From: Paragonimus westermani
Lineage: Eukaryota > Platyhelminthes > Trematoda > Plagiorchiida > Troglotrematidae
DNA: 64,000 bases
Direction of reading: 5' to 3'
NCBI GenBank assembly: GCA_008508345.1
Contig: QNGE01001263.1
Location: 58,944 to 122,943, forward strand
Shown piece after piece: positions 11,327 through 23,130 of the stretch. Under the pieces are notes generated by a model. That model was not told the origin of the DNA and did not search any database. It worked only from the letters and a program-made list of their open reading frames with translations. The position numbers and the translations under genes are program-made. Positions within the stretch are counted from its first letter, which is position 1, and every line of letters begins with the position of its first letter.

Positions 11327-13060
11327 TCAAACTCGGTCGGTAATCTGAAAAGCATCTTTCTTACTGACGGAATGATTGGAGTCGGTCAAATGAGCAACAA
11401 TTGCGCTTGAAACCCTTTTAATCACACCTCTGTTCAACCATGCAGGATGGTGTTCACGCACTCTGTCAGACAGTCGCCTTGTAGTACGACCAATATATGA
11501 TGCCAACACTAGCAAGCAAATGAGCACACACAAATGGTTGTAGAACATGGAAGTTTGTCTGAGTTGTGACATGATGCGGGGCGCTGGATGGAAACTCACG
11601 TACAATTGAGCGACGAGGTAGGTTGTTTCGATTGACTTTCTCAGCTTTCCTGATAAATTCAGCCATGGGATCTCTCTTGAAAGCAAGACTTATAAACACA
11701 AGTTTCTTATTCACAAGGCGTGGCTTAAGTTTCAACTCTACCGCCAGCAGCGTTTTCGGAATGAAACGCATTGGGTAGCCATTCTGCATGAACACTTCTT
11801 GTAGAGAGTCTAGCTCAGCTTGTAAAGTGTCAGGGGTGTAGATCTTTAACACTGCTCGTCAGGCACCGTACGAGGTTTTGCTTTAGCGGAACAAAACTGT
11901 CAAAGTGAATGTACTGACCACTCAAAGTCTGTGTTCTGTACACATTTCGCCGCATTGAACCATCCTCTGCTCTTACAATGTCGACGCCCAAGAAAATTTA
12001 TTTTAGCATTGTTGTCTTATTGCTTGGTGGATTGATTACTGCTATGGACCGAGTTAAAAGCTGTCATAACTCCGTTGCTGTTAGCATTCTCTTTGACGAC
12101 GCAAAAATGTCATCGGCGTTTAAAAATGTAAATTGTTCAATGACCGCATTCAATTGGTTAGTGTCCAGTTTGCTCATGAAAACGTCAGCTAGTAGAGGAC
12201 CTAGAGGAAAGTCCATTGCCACCCCATCTCTCTGTCGGTAGATCGCATTGTTAAACAAATTTTGAACGTTACTTGTACAAAGCACCAGAAGTTCTCTGAG
12301 TTCATCTTTCGAGATGCCCACATGTTTGTTGTTACGTTCAATGTAATCTCATAAGTAGTCAATTGTCTCTTGTAGAGGTATGTTCTTAAATGGTGGGACA
12401 ACATCGAATGATTGTTTAGGTTCAGGTCTTGGATTGCGTCAATGAAATGAGACGTGTTCCGGACACTGTTTTGCTAGCTTCAACCTGATGGGTTCGAGCA
12501 GACCGGCAAACCATTTGGCCAGAACATAATAAGGCGAGTTACACGTATTTACAATGGATCTGAAACGCAAGTCTGCTTTGTGCATTTTGCGCAGACCGTA
12601 TAACCTAGGGATTAATGTCCCGGTAGGATGGGTACGCTCGAAGGTGGCCGGATCAACTATCCCCTTCCGGTTAAGTCCGCGCAACGTTTTAGATAGCGCC
12701 TTTTCTATGACCGATGTTTCGTCCTTCTCTGTACTCATCTTCACAAATTTTGATCTATCAGCTAGTATACCATTCACTTCGGCAACGTAATCAATCCTGT
12801 TCATTAATACGACTCCTGTTCCCTTATCCGGTCTGGACAGCATTATATGCTCGTTCTTTGTAAACACTTCAGTGCATCTAAATGCTGCCCCCTCAAGAGC
12901 TGTTTTACTTGCGGCGTGTAGTTAAGATACTGATGACACGAGTTCACCAACATTAACTTCAGTCTTCCTTCGTTTAAAGATGACGATGGAGTTAGGGTAG
13001 CTAACTGATCATACAAATTTTCGAATGAACTTTTAAATCAAGCTGGCTATTCTAACAAGT
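11327..13060 (-). mobile_element. Penelope-like element, second family, frameshifted (PLE-2)
   Basis: On the minus strand the reading runs from 13.06 kb down. It shows SRPDKGTGVVLMNRIDY, then PRLYGLRKMHKADLRFRSIV with SPYYVLAKWFAGLL (RT fingers), YRQRDGVAMDFPLGPLLAD (palm, usual form DGVAMGSPLGP), the palm motif C remnant FLNADDIF with both Asp kept, SMRRNVYRTQTLSGQYIHFD, and the GIY-YIG block LASYIGRTTRRLSDRVREHH. At least four frame breaks split it. It is tail to tail with PLE-1 and belongs to the same family as PLE-3, not PLE-1. Confidence 0.88.
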
Positions 13061-14039
13061 ACTGTCAGGTTGAGGACTTATCGGCCTACAATAAAACGGT
13101 ACTACTTTTTCAGGTTCTTTTCGAACAAAACTTTTCGATGAAAAGAAATGTGACCGTGCCGGTTATTCGAAGGATGGACCATCGCTCCCGCTTTCTCTCA
13201 GTAAAGATGATGAGAAACGGACTCTGTCGATAGTTGGGAAAGATTTAAATCGATGCAAAGGAACCGGGTGATGAATTACCCGAGTTAAAATCATCAAATA
13301 ACGTTGCGGTTTTTTTGTCACTGCCAACTGTGGTTGTTGCGGGGGATGAAATTGTATTAGCTTGTTTCTTTGTGTTTTGAAAGTCATTTGGACGCTACTC
13401 GGCTACATCATTCGATTGGGTCAGTCATTTACTGGGATAATTGGAGTAATTTGTGCGATACTATCTTGTGTTGAGTAAGCGAAGCGCGGTGACTTCGCAG
13501 TTGTCAACGACCGCAGATGAACGGACACTAACTGATGCTGAGGGAGTTTACAAGGAAAACTGAATAGTCGACAGCCGCTAGCCGGGTAGCGGCCGTTACC
13601 CAGACGATCCACAATTTCGCTGACGGATGATTTTCCGTCACCTGTTCTACTCTGTGCCGGATTGCGCTCTCCGACAAAAACATCACCGTTCATCTTATGG
13701 AAGTAGCAAAACAGTTTACAATGAAACGCGTTTTACTCTCCAACGTAGTCGAAGATTTTCTCACACCCTGACATCATGGAAAACTACGTGGAATTATCTT
13801 GCACTTGTGCCACGAATCGGATAACCGTCTCAAATAGAAAAGACACCAAACTTCTTGGCAGCCAATATATGAATGTGTTCGCTTCCAGCTCCGGTAATAG
13901 CACTACGTAGATCGTGAGACCGGTTATTTTCACGCCACAGAATGCTTTTCGAAAGCTGTCAGCGCATTTGTGGAAACAACTTCCCACGTCCTGTTCTCAT
14001 CCCCCTCTTGGTAATAAAGAAATGTGCTAAAGAGTTATC
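13061..14039. other. Unassigned sequence between PLE-2 and the LINE fossil
   Basis: No coding similarity or structured repeat was recognised on either strand. Confidence 0.5.
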
Positions 14040-14840
14040 CAAACTGCTGTGAACTTTTTACTCAATCTCCCCAAGAAGACAAGCTTCCCATCACCTGGAG
14101 GATGTACACACTGTCACTCATCTTCCGGAGCGACGTCCGCGAAGAGTCTGCTTAATGTAGTCCGATTACGTTATTGTCACTTGTCTCAAAAGTCTTGAGG
14201 AGCCTAGTTGAAGATCGGTAACCTATGCATCTAACTCGACCTGCACAGTTATCTGAGCGTAAGCTCGGCTTTCAAAAGGGATTTTCGTGTTATGAATTTA
14301 CTTGCTGTTGAGAAATAATTGGGCAAGAGCGGTTGATGAAGACAAACAGTTGGTATGGTTTTTCTAAACTTCTCTGAAGCCTTCGACCGAGCAAACCATT
14401 TAACGCGAATCTTGGCAATTAGACTATAGAAAATGCCTCAATCCTATGGCACACCGATTACCTCGAAATTCGTCCCTTCAATGTGAAAGTAGATGGAGTT
14501 TTTTCCTGTCGATATTGTGCGTCCAGTGGTCTGATACTAAAATCCATACTAAGACCCCTTCTTATCATTCTGTTGTGTGCTTCCAATTCTACAGCTTCTC
14601 AAGTTTCCGTTGTTATTGTGTACCGATGACACTATCGTTTGGTGTATAGTGGGTGAACAGTGACTTAAACATATCACACCAATAGGCCACGGAAAATCAG
14701 CTCATCCTTGATATGGTGTTAGAGGGACCCATTTTCTCCTGTCCGGATGTACCCAGTCCGAAACAGATTGTCAAGATGTGTTGTGGCTGCGTCATTAGTA
14801 GTTATATGCAAATGCTGACTTGACGCATCTGTTTGGGACT
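14040..14840 (+). mobile_element. Non-LTR retrotransposon (CR1/Jockey-like) reverse transcriptase fossil
   Basis: Frame-broken RT of an APE-type LINE. The plus strand shows SLVSKVLRSLVEDR (usual form SVVSKVLE.L), then MVFLNFSEAFDRANH (usual FLDFSKAFDRVNH) near 14.36 kb, then NVKVDGVFS, a degraded SGVPQGSxLGP block, and LLCTDDTIVWC (catalytic x-x-D-D) near 14.62 kb. Stops and frameshifts between the blocks show an old copy. CR1 and Jockey clades cannot be separated by eye. Confidence 0.7.
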
Positions 14841-15169
14841 ACAAAGTGGGTTTTCAGGTAACTTGGTCACCAAAGCCGTTGTGGCAAACTTAGCACAATC
14901 TCGATCTCTCATTGTCGACACTAGCCAGCTGTTGTCTGCCGTAGGTTACAGCACGATCGCACTGCTGTTGATACATGGTGGTTCAATTCCCGTCCCACTC
15001 GTTACCCCTTGATTCTTCTGCTTCACGGCTTTTCTACTGCTGACTCTTCGAAGCGGAAAAATGCTTTCGAATTGCCTTCTTTTTCCAAACCGTGCAACAT
15101 CGATTCAGGTTTACTTAAACCTGCCAAACTTTCTCTACTCTGCCTTACATGAGTTTTATGATTAGCCTT

Positions 15170-15320
15170 CTTGAGTAACCTCATTTGCTTATAAACAGTC
15201 TCAAAAACGAACTGGAACAGTCTTCTGCTTGTTTACATCAACGATGTGATCGGAGATGTTACGCGACATGTTTCTCAATCAATCCGTCTTTTTGGAGTCA
15301 AGGTTCTTAGTACAGCTGAG
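15170..15320 (+). mobile_element. Second LINE reverse transcriptase fragment
   Basis: One frame reads VYINDVIGDVTRHVSQSIRL then FGVKVLSTAEG. This matches the Y-I-N-D-(L/V) to FADD.K segment of Jockey/CR1-type reverse transcriptase, with the FADD motif reduced to FG. It is separate from the 14 kb fossil because the same RT region appears twice. Confidence 0.6.
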
Positions 15321-15330
15321 GGTTGCATTT

Positions 15331-16884
15331 GATAGATTTGCTTGCGCAACAAGCCTTGTATAAATACTGCATGCTGTGTAACGGCGACCGAATTGGAGAC
15401 GAAATTAATCCAATATTCATTGGAACACCTGGAAATAGCCGTGTGGAATGGTCGAAACTCAAGATCGCTGGGTTTCAGATGAGGCAATGTTGTGGGAAAA
15501 TGGGTCCAGCTTGGCAAAAAATAAATATCCTCATCAACCGACAGAGCTAAACAGAATTACACATGACGTTTACACAGATACCTTCTGAAGTTTTAAGATG
15601 GAATTCTGACCAGTTATCTTTTTTCCGATCCCGATCGAATTTTTCATATCAGGATAATATGGTGTTTCCAATTCCCTTTCCAATAACTCATGAAGAAGCT
15701 GTTGCCTATGTACAGATGTGTCAATCATACGATTTCAGTGATTGATTTCTTGGCTTCATGAATGTGATTTGAAATGACGTTAGAGTAGGTTATCGAATTT
15801 TCGAAAACGAACTCCTGTTAGTTTGCGAATTTGAAAATGAATCTGCTATGTGTATCCTGTGACAGCGTAGCCAGTCAATAGTTTGAAACGCAGACTCAAC
15901 CCGCACGTTTGTGACACTAAATTGACTTCCAAGATGGTTGAACTGTCGAGAAAATTTCGGTAAGACGAACTTGTGCTCGACGTTTCACTACTGTCAGTTG
16001 TAATTCAGTCTACCAGAGCGTTCCCTACATGTTTGAATTTCTGCTGTCCGCTCGTCACATCGCTCTTCTCGGGAGTTTTTGTTCATTTGCAATCTTGTTA
16101 CTGGATTTTTCGTTCTTCTTATGAAACCACTTTTCTGTTTGCTTTCTCTTCCTCCTCATCTTCCAACATACACTCATCTAACGTAGTGAATATTATCCCT
16201 AATCGGCACCCATTCCGTGCATCTTAGCCTAGTGACATCATCATCATTCGACTTATATCTCGCTTAACTACTTTCAATCTGTGACTCGCAATTTTTGTTT
16301 TTCTTTGTCATTGAGTTTAACAACTAACTCCTGAGTAACTTTGATTGCCCAGCATTGTCATATAATACAGTATCTTTATGTAAATTGATAAGTTACATAC
16401 GTAAAACAACGACTTTTCACAGCGGCCTTTGAAGCGCACTGCACACTCCCATGTAAATATCGCGTTATCACGAATTCGAGAGCTATTCAGCTATCGTACA
16501 AACTATGTTGTTGTCAGTTACTTGTGGATTTTATTTTGGCCTTGATCGCTGGTCTATCCATACCACTATGTGTACCGCTTGTCATTCGCATAACATATGA
16601 CTACTGTGTTATATTTGCCATACCGACAAAAGTCTGTCCCACCTGCAATCTGTGGTCAGTTTGTCCGGTTTCCAGGCCCGTACAAATATTTGTGCGTGAT
16701 AGTCCATGTTATCACGCAGTTAATTGTTTTAAACACGTGGCCATTCAATCTAACTGGCGGTGTGACAATTATGAGTTTCGATTGCGGGTAGTTAATTTGT
16801 TAGTCTACTGTACGGTTGTTGATGCGTTTCATCTCTCTGGTCAACCAAAATGGTTTCTGATTATCAATTCCAGCTTGAATATCG
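15331..16884. other. Unassigned sequence
   Basis: A 123-codon open frame at 16524-16895 plus has no recognised motif and overlaps the 3' end of a minus-strand SINE, so it is treated as chance. Confidence 0.5.
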
Positions 16885-17065
16885 CTGGCAACTGAACGCA
16901 GCTGCCACATTCCCATAGAATTTCCAGTTAGCTCCTTTTGAACAGAAGCACTAGACTCGAGTTTCGTTTTCGTCGGAGCTCGTCGGTAGTGCGCAACCTT
17001 GTCATGGCCGGGAGGAAAACTGCGGCCACGTTCACATGAAGCAGCCGTAATGATCACTTGTAGTG
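16885..17065 (-). mobile_element. tRNA-headed SINE with decayed hammerhead, minus orientation
   Basis: The minus strand carries the family's 3' body (a divergent GAGCTAACTGGAAATTCTAT) and the ribozyme segment, with a degraded tRNA-like head near 17.0 kb. In the ribozyme (16948-16992), stem I GCACTA/TAGTGC, core GAAA and stem III ACTCGAGT are intact. The first core box reads CCGACGA instead of CTGACGA and stem II no longer pairs. Confidence 0.75.
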
Positions 17066-17603
17066 GACAAGTGGGTATACGCTCGACCGTCGTCCGCTAA
17101 CAGTTTAAAACACCTTCCCTGAAGAGCAGTCGAAACGTAGTTCCAACAAGCATGGAACTCAAAAAACGTAGTAGGGTTTGGAAATAAACCATATATTTGC
17201 AACAATGTTTGGAAATATAAGTACTTAGTTCTGGCTTAATCTGGGGACAACGGCAGTAATCAGAAGGAGGAAGAAAAGAAGCGCGAAGTGGGCTTCAACC
17301 GACTCGGCGGCACTTAAAAGTGCGCCAGACGAGAAGTTTGTAGAAACTTCGAGTGCTTTAAACAACGCTGGAAAAGGTCAAGGTTGAACGACCTTGAAGT
17401 ATAAAATAATAGATGAATCGTTAAGGGAGGCGCAAGTATTCGCTGCGTGTAATTAGTTGTACGGCTGAAGAGAGCGGCTGTGAGTTCATATCAGGCCCCC
17501 TATAGCAGGCGTACACAGAATCATGCATACAGAACAGACAAACATTAAAACACGTTTGCAGCCAGGATCCTTAGAGAAACCACACGATCGCCGGTCACTA
17601 CAC
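17066..17603. other. Unassigned sequence
   Basis: Purine-rich around 17.25-17.4 kb; no gene or repeat recognised. Confidence 0.45.
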
Positions 17604-17720
17604 ACTGCACTGTTGGCCTTAAGAGCGAAGACTGAGTCTAGTGCTACTTTTCGAAAGAGGCTGACTGGAAAGTCTATGAGAACGTGACGGCTGTGATCAA
17701 TTGTGAGTGATATTCAATTT
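17604..17720 (+). mobile_element. SINE, 3' half only
   Basis: It begins inside the decayed ribozyme segment and continues GAGTCTAGTGC and GAAAGAGGCTGACTGGAAAG to the family's terminal TTCAATTT. The tRNA-like head is missing or unrecognisable. Confidence 0.75.
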
Positions 17721-20700
17721 CTACAAAATAGTTTCTGTCGGTGGCACCAACCGAACTATTCTTGTTTTAGTATAATGTTTTCCCTCAAACACTGCACGCC
17801 GACTAACTCTGTCTCATCCAACTGAGACACTAGGACTGCCTCTGTATCCATACTGTTGGGAACTAAACAGATATTTTTCACAAAAGAAACGTCGATGCAC
17901 TGACTCATTTGTGAGGTCTCTAGATCTGTGAAAACCGAATCAGATTTATTCGGTTTTAGGTGTTTATCTAGATTGCGGAACAGTAGTTTCTGACATCAGT
18001 CAGTGCTATGTGGTTAAGATATGTCTCTGACCAGCAACAATATAAGTGTGCTATATCCAAAACGATTTGTTAGAGGATAGTTAAAATCATGTCAGTATTT
18101 TAGGTGCCCCATCTGAAGCCGAAACTCTATCACATATTATGTTGACTTTGTTTATATCACTCAAAATTTCAGAACTGGACTATGATTCCAATCGTCAAGC
18201 GTTTCTCTCGTTTGTTTGATTGGAAGCATCAAGTATTCACAATTGTGTGTATATGTGGTCCTGATGAACGTGACCAAAGTAAACTCGTCCTCTGATGGGC
18301 AATATTCACCCAGAAACTTGTCCCGGTTTCAGGAGTTCAATTTAGGTGCGGCAAAATCTTGGTCAGCCTTGATAACCTACCAGTGTTCAATCAAAGTACA
18401 CAAAAAATTGACTGAGTATGAGCGGCCGCCTGAGGATCCGGTCATTCTGTCCAGCTGAGGTCATCTGGGAAGTACTTTTAAAATATCCACGTGCTTGCAA
18501 TTAAATTGATAAAGGTCATATTGATGTTAGTTTCCGTCTTTACCTTCACCCCCTCCCAATGGGTTACACAAATTTTGTTTTGACGATTTTGTGTGGTCTA
18601 ACTTTTTGGGATTACAACGCAACAGAAAATTTAAAGAGAGAATCCGAGCAGCGGTAAGCAGTCAAATTCACCTCGGGACTGTGCATTGACTCCGTTCAAA
18701 TCATGTATACTCTATGCACCCTGCTACCGATACCTATACTCAACTACAATACGCAGTGGCAACTTTAGTGTACTGCCCATTTGATCTCATTAAAGGAACT
18801 CACTACCCAGTTCCTTGAGTATTTGAGAAACGGAAGGGTTAAGCTAGTGTAGTATTCGAGCCAATTGGGAATTTTTATAATTTAAACTCCACCCGTAATT
18901 AAACGTAGCTTACGCACTCAGATAAGCTCATCGGTTATCCCATTCATGTCACTGGTATTCGGTTTGGCTGGTAATTTCGGTTGGAGAATAAACGAAATGT
19001 TCTGTTCACTGCAATCGACAACGCAACTGACTTCATTCAACCGAGTGAGTTGTGTTTTAGAACTGACGTTTGGGAGCCCGGGTTATTTACGAGGGCTTAT
19101 GATTGAGTGCTTTTGTATATGATGATTTGATCGTGTCCATTGCAAAGTGAATTTAATGTTGGTTGTCACTTTCGTTCCACATTCACAAGGTCCAGGATAC
19201 AGATTCTAGTGTGGGGGAAGGGTACGCTACTAATAAGCTTTAATGAGAACGAAACTCGAGTCTGGTGCATTCGTACGAACTGAGCTTGCTGAACCACTCG
19301 TTTGAAAACAACGAGTGAGGTGAAACTTGAGTAGTATTCAGTTTGTGACAGCCTACATCCCTTATGATGCTTTTTTGAGGTTCACTTCTAAACCGATGCT
19401 TCACTATTAGTTTCGTCCCTAAATGGCACTGTTAGTTTGTAAATCCAATTGAGTGCACATGCACGAGTACGTCAATAAAAGCACTGATTTAAACATCATA
19501 ATATTTTGGATGTAGAAGGAAGTATGGGATCCCACTATCACACGATCGATGTCCAAATGATCGCGCCAGAAGTATCAACATCTATAGCAGTAAATCACAT
19601 AAGTCAATGGTGAATATTTTGAAGAAGTTCAGTTGCGAAAAACCTGGGCTCTGGCCGGATTCGAACTAACTACATGATACAGCATGCCAGCTTTAGTGAG
19701 GGATAGAAAATCGCCTAAGATGTCAGGTGTGAAAATATGCCCTTTGACCTTGGGCATTAGGGAAAGGTTAATTACGGTTAGTCACCACAGTTGTATGTAA
19801 CACTTAAATACCCAGCTGGCGAAACTGTGGGGATCGTCGTTGATTTTGAAGAACTGGTTCAGTCACAGGTTTATGAAGGAAGAAAATAATCTATCATGAC
19901 GCATGATGATGCTTGACGTAAAACATTAAGATTGCAACCTGCTGGACACTTCGAACAAAATGTTCTGATAAGTGGACGAATACATCAAATTGAGGGTGCT
20001 AGCTTGTACGACGCTGCGTGCATATTTGGGGAAAATGCGTTATCAAGAATTAGTCAGGTGAAATGACAAGCAAAATGATTACATGAATGCTATCTGTGAA
20101 ATTCCGGTGATGGGCGCGATCTAAATGACCGTTGAAACAGATACATTGAATACGATTATTGAAAATACCACAGGAAACCACTACTCGACAAAACAAGGTT
20201 TGGATCTATTGAAACTTCTAACCTCAACATTTTAATTCAAGCGGACGTTCATGACATTTCTACATATTCCTCCGAGTAAAATGAAATGAACGTGGCAGAC
20301 AGTGATTCTTAGGTATATATAATGTAGAACGCTATACCAGTTGGCTAGCAGTTATCGTGTGTCTTTGATTCTTCATACTGATGTTAACCGAATCGTTTAA
20401 GCTCCCTTACTCTCATAATTTCACATGACAATTGATGAAATTTAAAAGCGCCTTCATCACGTAAGTGATTCCAACTTTCGTACTGTCAACTATACATCCA
20501 TACACTTCGGAACAGTGTGTTGTTCTTATATTCGTGCTGACCGAACCACAAGTCCGGGTGAACGTTGACCGCTGGGTATTACTCACCTGTATGCTACTTG
20601 TGATAGTCACAGTCGTCCGGGCTTAGCAGTTATAGCATAGAGTAACTAGCACTTTTTACCTCCGATTATCAAATGTTTATCAAAATTTTCATCTGGGCAT

Positions 20701-21834
20701 CTCAATGTTAGTCTTTATTGGCATGTCCTAACGCAGAGCGTGCAAGCATTCATCCCAGTTTAGATAGATTACTTTTACTCATTTCCTTTATACGAAGCGA
20801 GGAACTTTCACACCCAAATCAAAACCTGCCATCAGCATGGTTTCGCCAGAAGATAGCTCTGCAGAGTTGAGATTGACATTATAAGAACTCTCTTGGGGTT
20901 TTCTATCTCATCACACTACGTTTGTGATTGATGAGATATTTTTCCATCGTTCGACGCATGAAAACTCAACGCGTAGTCAATTAAAAATGAAGTCTATTCA
21001 TTCTGTTGAATGGAACTAGCTACCCAAAACGAAACCTGTCGTAAGATTGTTCTTTAGAAAAGACTCGTAATAACCGTTCCACAATCAGGCCAGGAGATTG
21101 CAGCCTGTCGTTTCCCGGAAATCAGGCAATCGAGGCCACGTGACCTTATCATGCGCATATGCAAATACTCGCTCGGGTTGCCCTTGAATATCATCGGGTC
21201 CAGTCAGTTAGTCAGTCAGTTGGACTAAGCTTTCTTCTGGAGGAGCATTTGGCGTCTACGTTGGGCAGAGTCTATCAGGTTGACAATTAGGAGAGTGCAG
21301 TCGAACACAGGCGAGAACCGGCAAATGACTTTAGACGTATTCACTTTCATGAACGGGATTCTCGAGGTTTTTTTAACGCAAAAGATTGTAGATGAGCCAT
21401 TCTTCTGTCGCACTAGTGAACTTCGTGTGGTGGCCATCAAGTTTGGAGCGTTTGATAGAAATACTGTCGTTTGAACATATCCATTAAAGTCGTGAGAGCA
21501 ACCAAGTAGTGAGTAGGACTTGTTTTCTGTGATTGATTACCATTCCAGTTGCAACACAACAGCTTCCAAAACAATAACCTGGGTGAGGAAGAAAATCTGT
21601 CAATAAAGATTGCCAGCTGCGTTAGGAAATCACTGGTCCAGCTTATGAGTTTGCTTCACTGTGGCCGATGAGGACGCTGTGTCTGTACGAACTTTTAAGC
21701 GCAGAGGTCAAAGTTGCACAATCGAATGGTGATGACATCGGCAACATGCAACGTCCGGAATCATACTTTTGGATCGATTTATTAGCACTCAGTAGAGAAC
21801 TGAAAAGGCAGCTCTCTTGCTCATCAATAAATTC
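17721..21834. other. Unassigned sequence with minor repeat fragments
   Basis: It contains a SINE ribozyme fragment near 19.22-19.29 kb and, on the minus strand at 19657-19667, an isolated perfect B-box (AGTTCGAATCC) without a matching A-box. No protein similarity was recognised. Confidence 0.45.
19215..19285 (+). mobile_element. SINE fragment (ribozyme segment)
   Basis: The block TTAATGAGAACGAAACTCGA continuing GTCTGGTGC is clearly the SINE ribozyme segment. Stem III (ACTCGAGT) and GAAA are intact, but the first core box has become CTAATAA and stem II is broken. Neither the head nor the 3' body was found. Confidence 0.65.
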
Positions 21835-23130
21835 TAGTCGGTCAAATGAGCAGTAATCGCGACTGAAACCATTTTGCTCATTGTTCGACTATACTTTAGT
21901 ACGACCAACTGTTAATGCTTGACACTGACAAACAAATGGGTGTACACAAAAGCTGTTTGTATCGCATTTTAAATGCGCGTTTTTGAGTTTTCACAAGGTA
22001 ACGGGGTTTGTACGGAAACTCACAATTTGGCCACAAGGCAGTTTGTTTAGATTAACCTTCTGATAAATTTGGCCGTAAAATCTCCGTTTAAAAGATGGAT
22101 TTTAAATGCGCATTTCTTATTCACAGAGGGTGACTTAGATTTCAGTTCTACTACGTACATCGCCTTCTGTAAACCGCATCGGGTATCCATTCCGCGTAAA
22201 CATTTGTTGAAAGCCTAACTCGGCCTGCAGGATTTTAGTGGTATAGATCTTTAAAGCCATTCTCACCAGGCATCACACAGGGTTCCGCTTTCGATGTAAC
22301 GGAACGAACTGTCGAACTGGATGTACTAACCCTTCCAAGTGTAGACTTTACGTTGAATTGAACCATCTTATCTTTTAACACAGCAGCATCAAAAGTTCAT
22401 CTGATCGTTGCTATCTGACCTCTTTGTGAATGTTATACTGCTGTGGACTGAGTAAAAAGCCAGTCTAACTCCATTTACGTCACTATCTCCGTTGGTGATG
22501 CAAAATATTGTGTAGGTAGTGCAAATTCTCTATTGGCTAGATTCATTTGATTAGTTTATAGTGTTCTCACGGAACACATCAGCTAGGAAAGACACCACAG
22601 GCTAGCCCATTGATACTTCTCTCCGTCGGTAGATTTCATTGGTTGACAGAACATGGCATTGCAATTTGCACGTACCTAAAACGGTTCTTGAAGGCAGACC
22701 TTTGTGCACTTTGAATAGACCACATGACTTATGAGTTGTCGCTTCAGTGGAACAGATGCACTCGAAAGTGGTCGTGGTATTAGTCTTTTTCTGTTTTACT
22801 ACTGCTGCTCATTTTGTCTTTCTCTGTTTCCATTCTGACGGATTTCGAACCATCAGCCAGTAACTCATTCATTTTGACAAAAACAACACTCTCGTTCCTT
22901 TACCTGGTCTAGAAAGCGTAATGCATGCACGTTTCTCTAAATACTTCATTGCATCCAAGTGTAGCTTGATTGAGAGCTGTTTTGTTTGCGGTGCATCGTT
23001 CACACACTGAGAACACGAATTGATTAACATCTTCGTTCAAATCTGATGATGGAGTTAGTGCATCCAAAGGATCATACAAATCTTCGAATTGAACTTCTAA
23101 ACCAAGCCAACTATCCGCACAAAGTGGGCA
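21835..23130 (-). mobile_element. Penelope-like element, degenerate copy (PLE-3)
   Basis: Nucleotide-level parallel of PLE-2 in the same orientation: shared blocks include TCGGTCAAATGAGCA at the 3' coding end, TCTTATTCACA, GTGTAGATCTTTAA-like text, and GATCATACAAAT.TTCGAAT at the 5' end. It is more decayed, with many stops, so no single protein block exceeds about 25 residues. The pair brackets a roughly 9 kb region. Confidence 0.75.

Noticed and set aside
19657..19667. Perfect Pol III B-box on the minus strand
   Set aside because: No A-box at the right distance and no cloverleaf, so not called as a tRNA or SINE.
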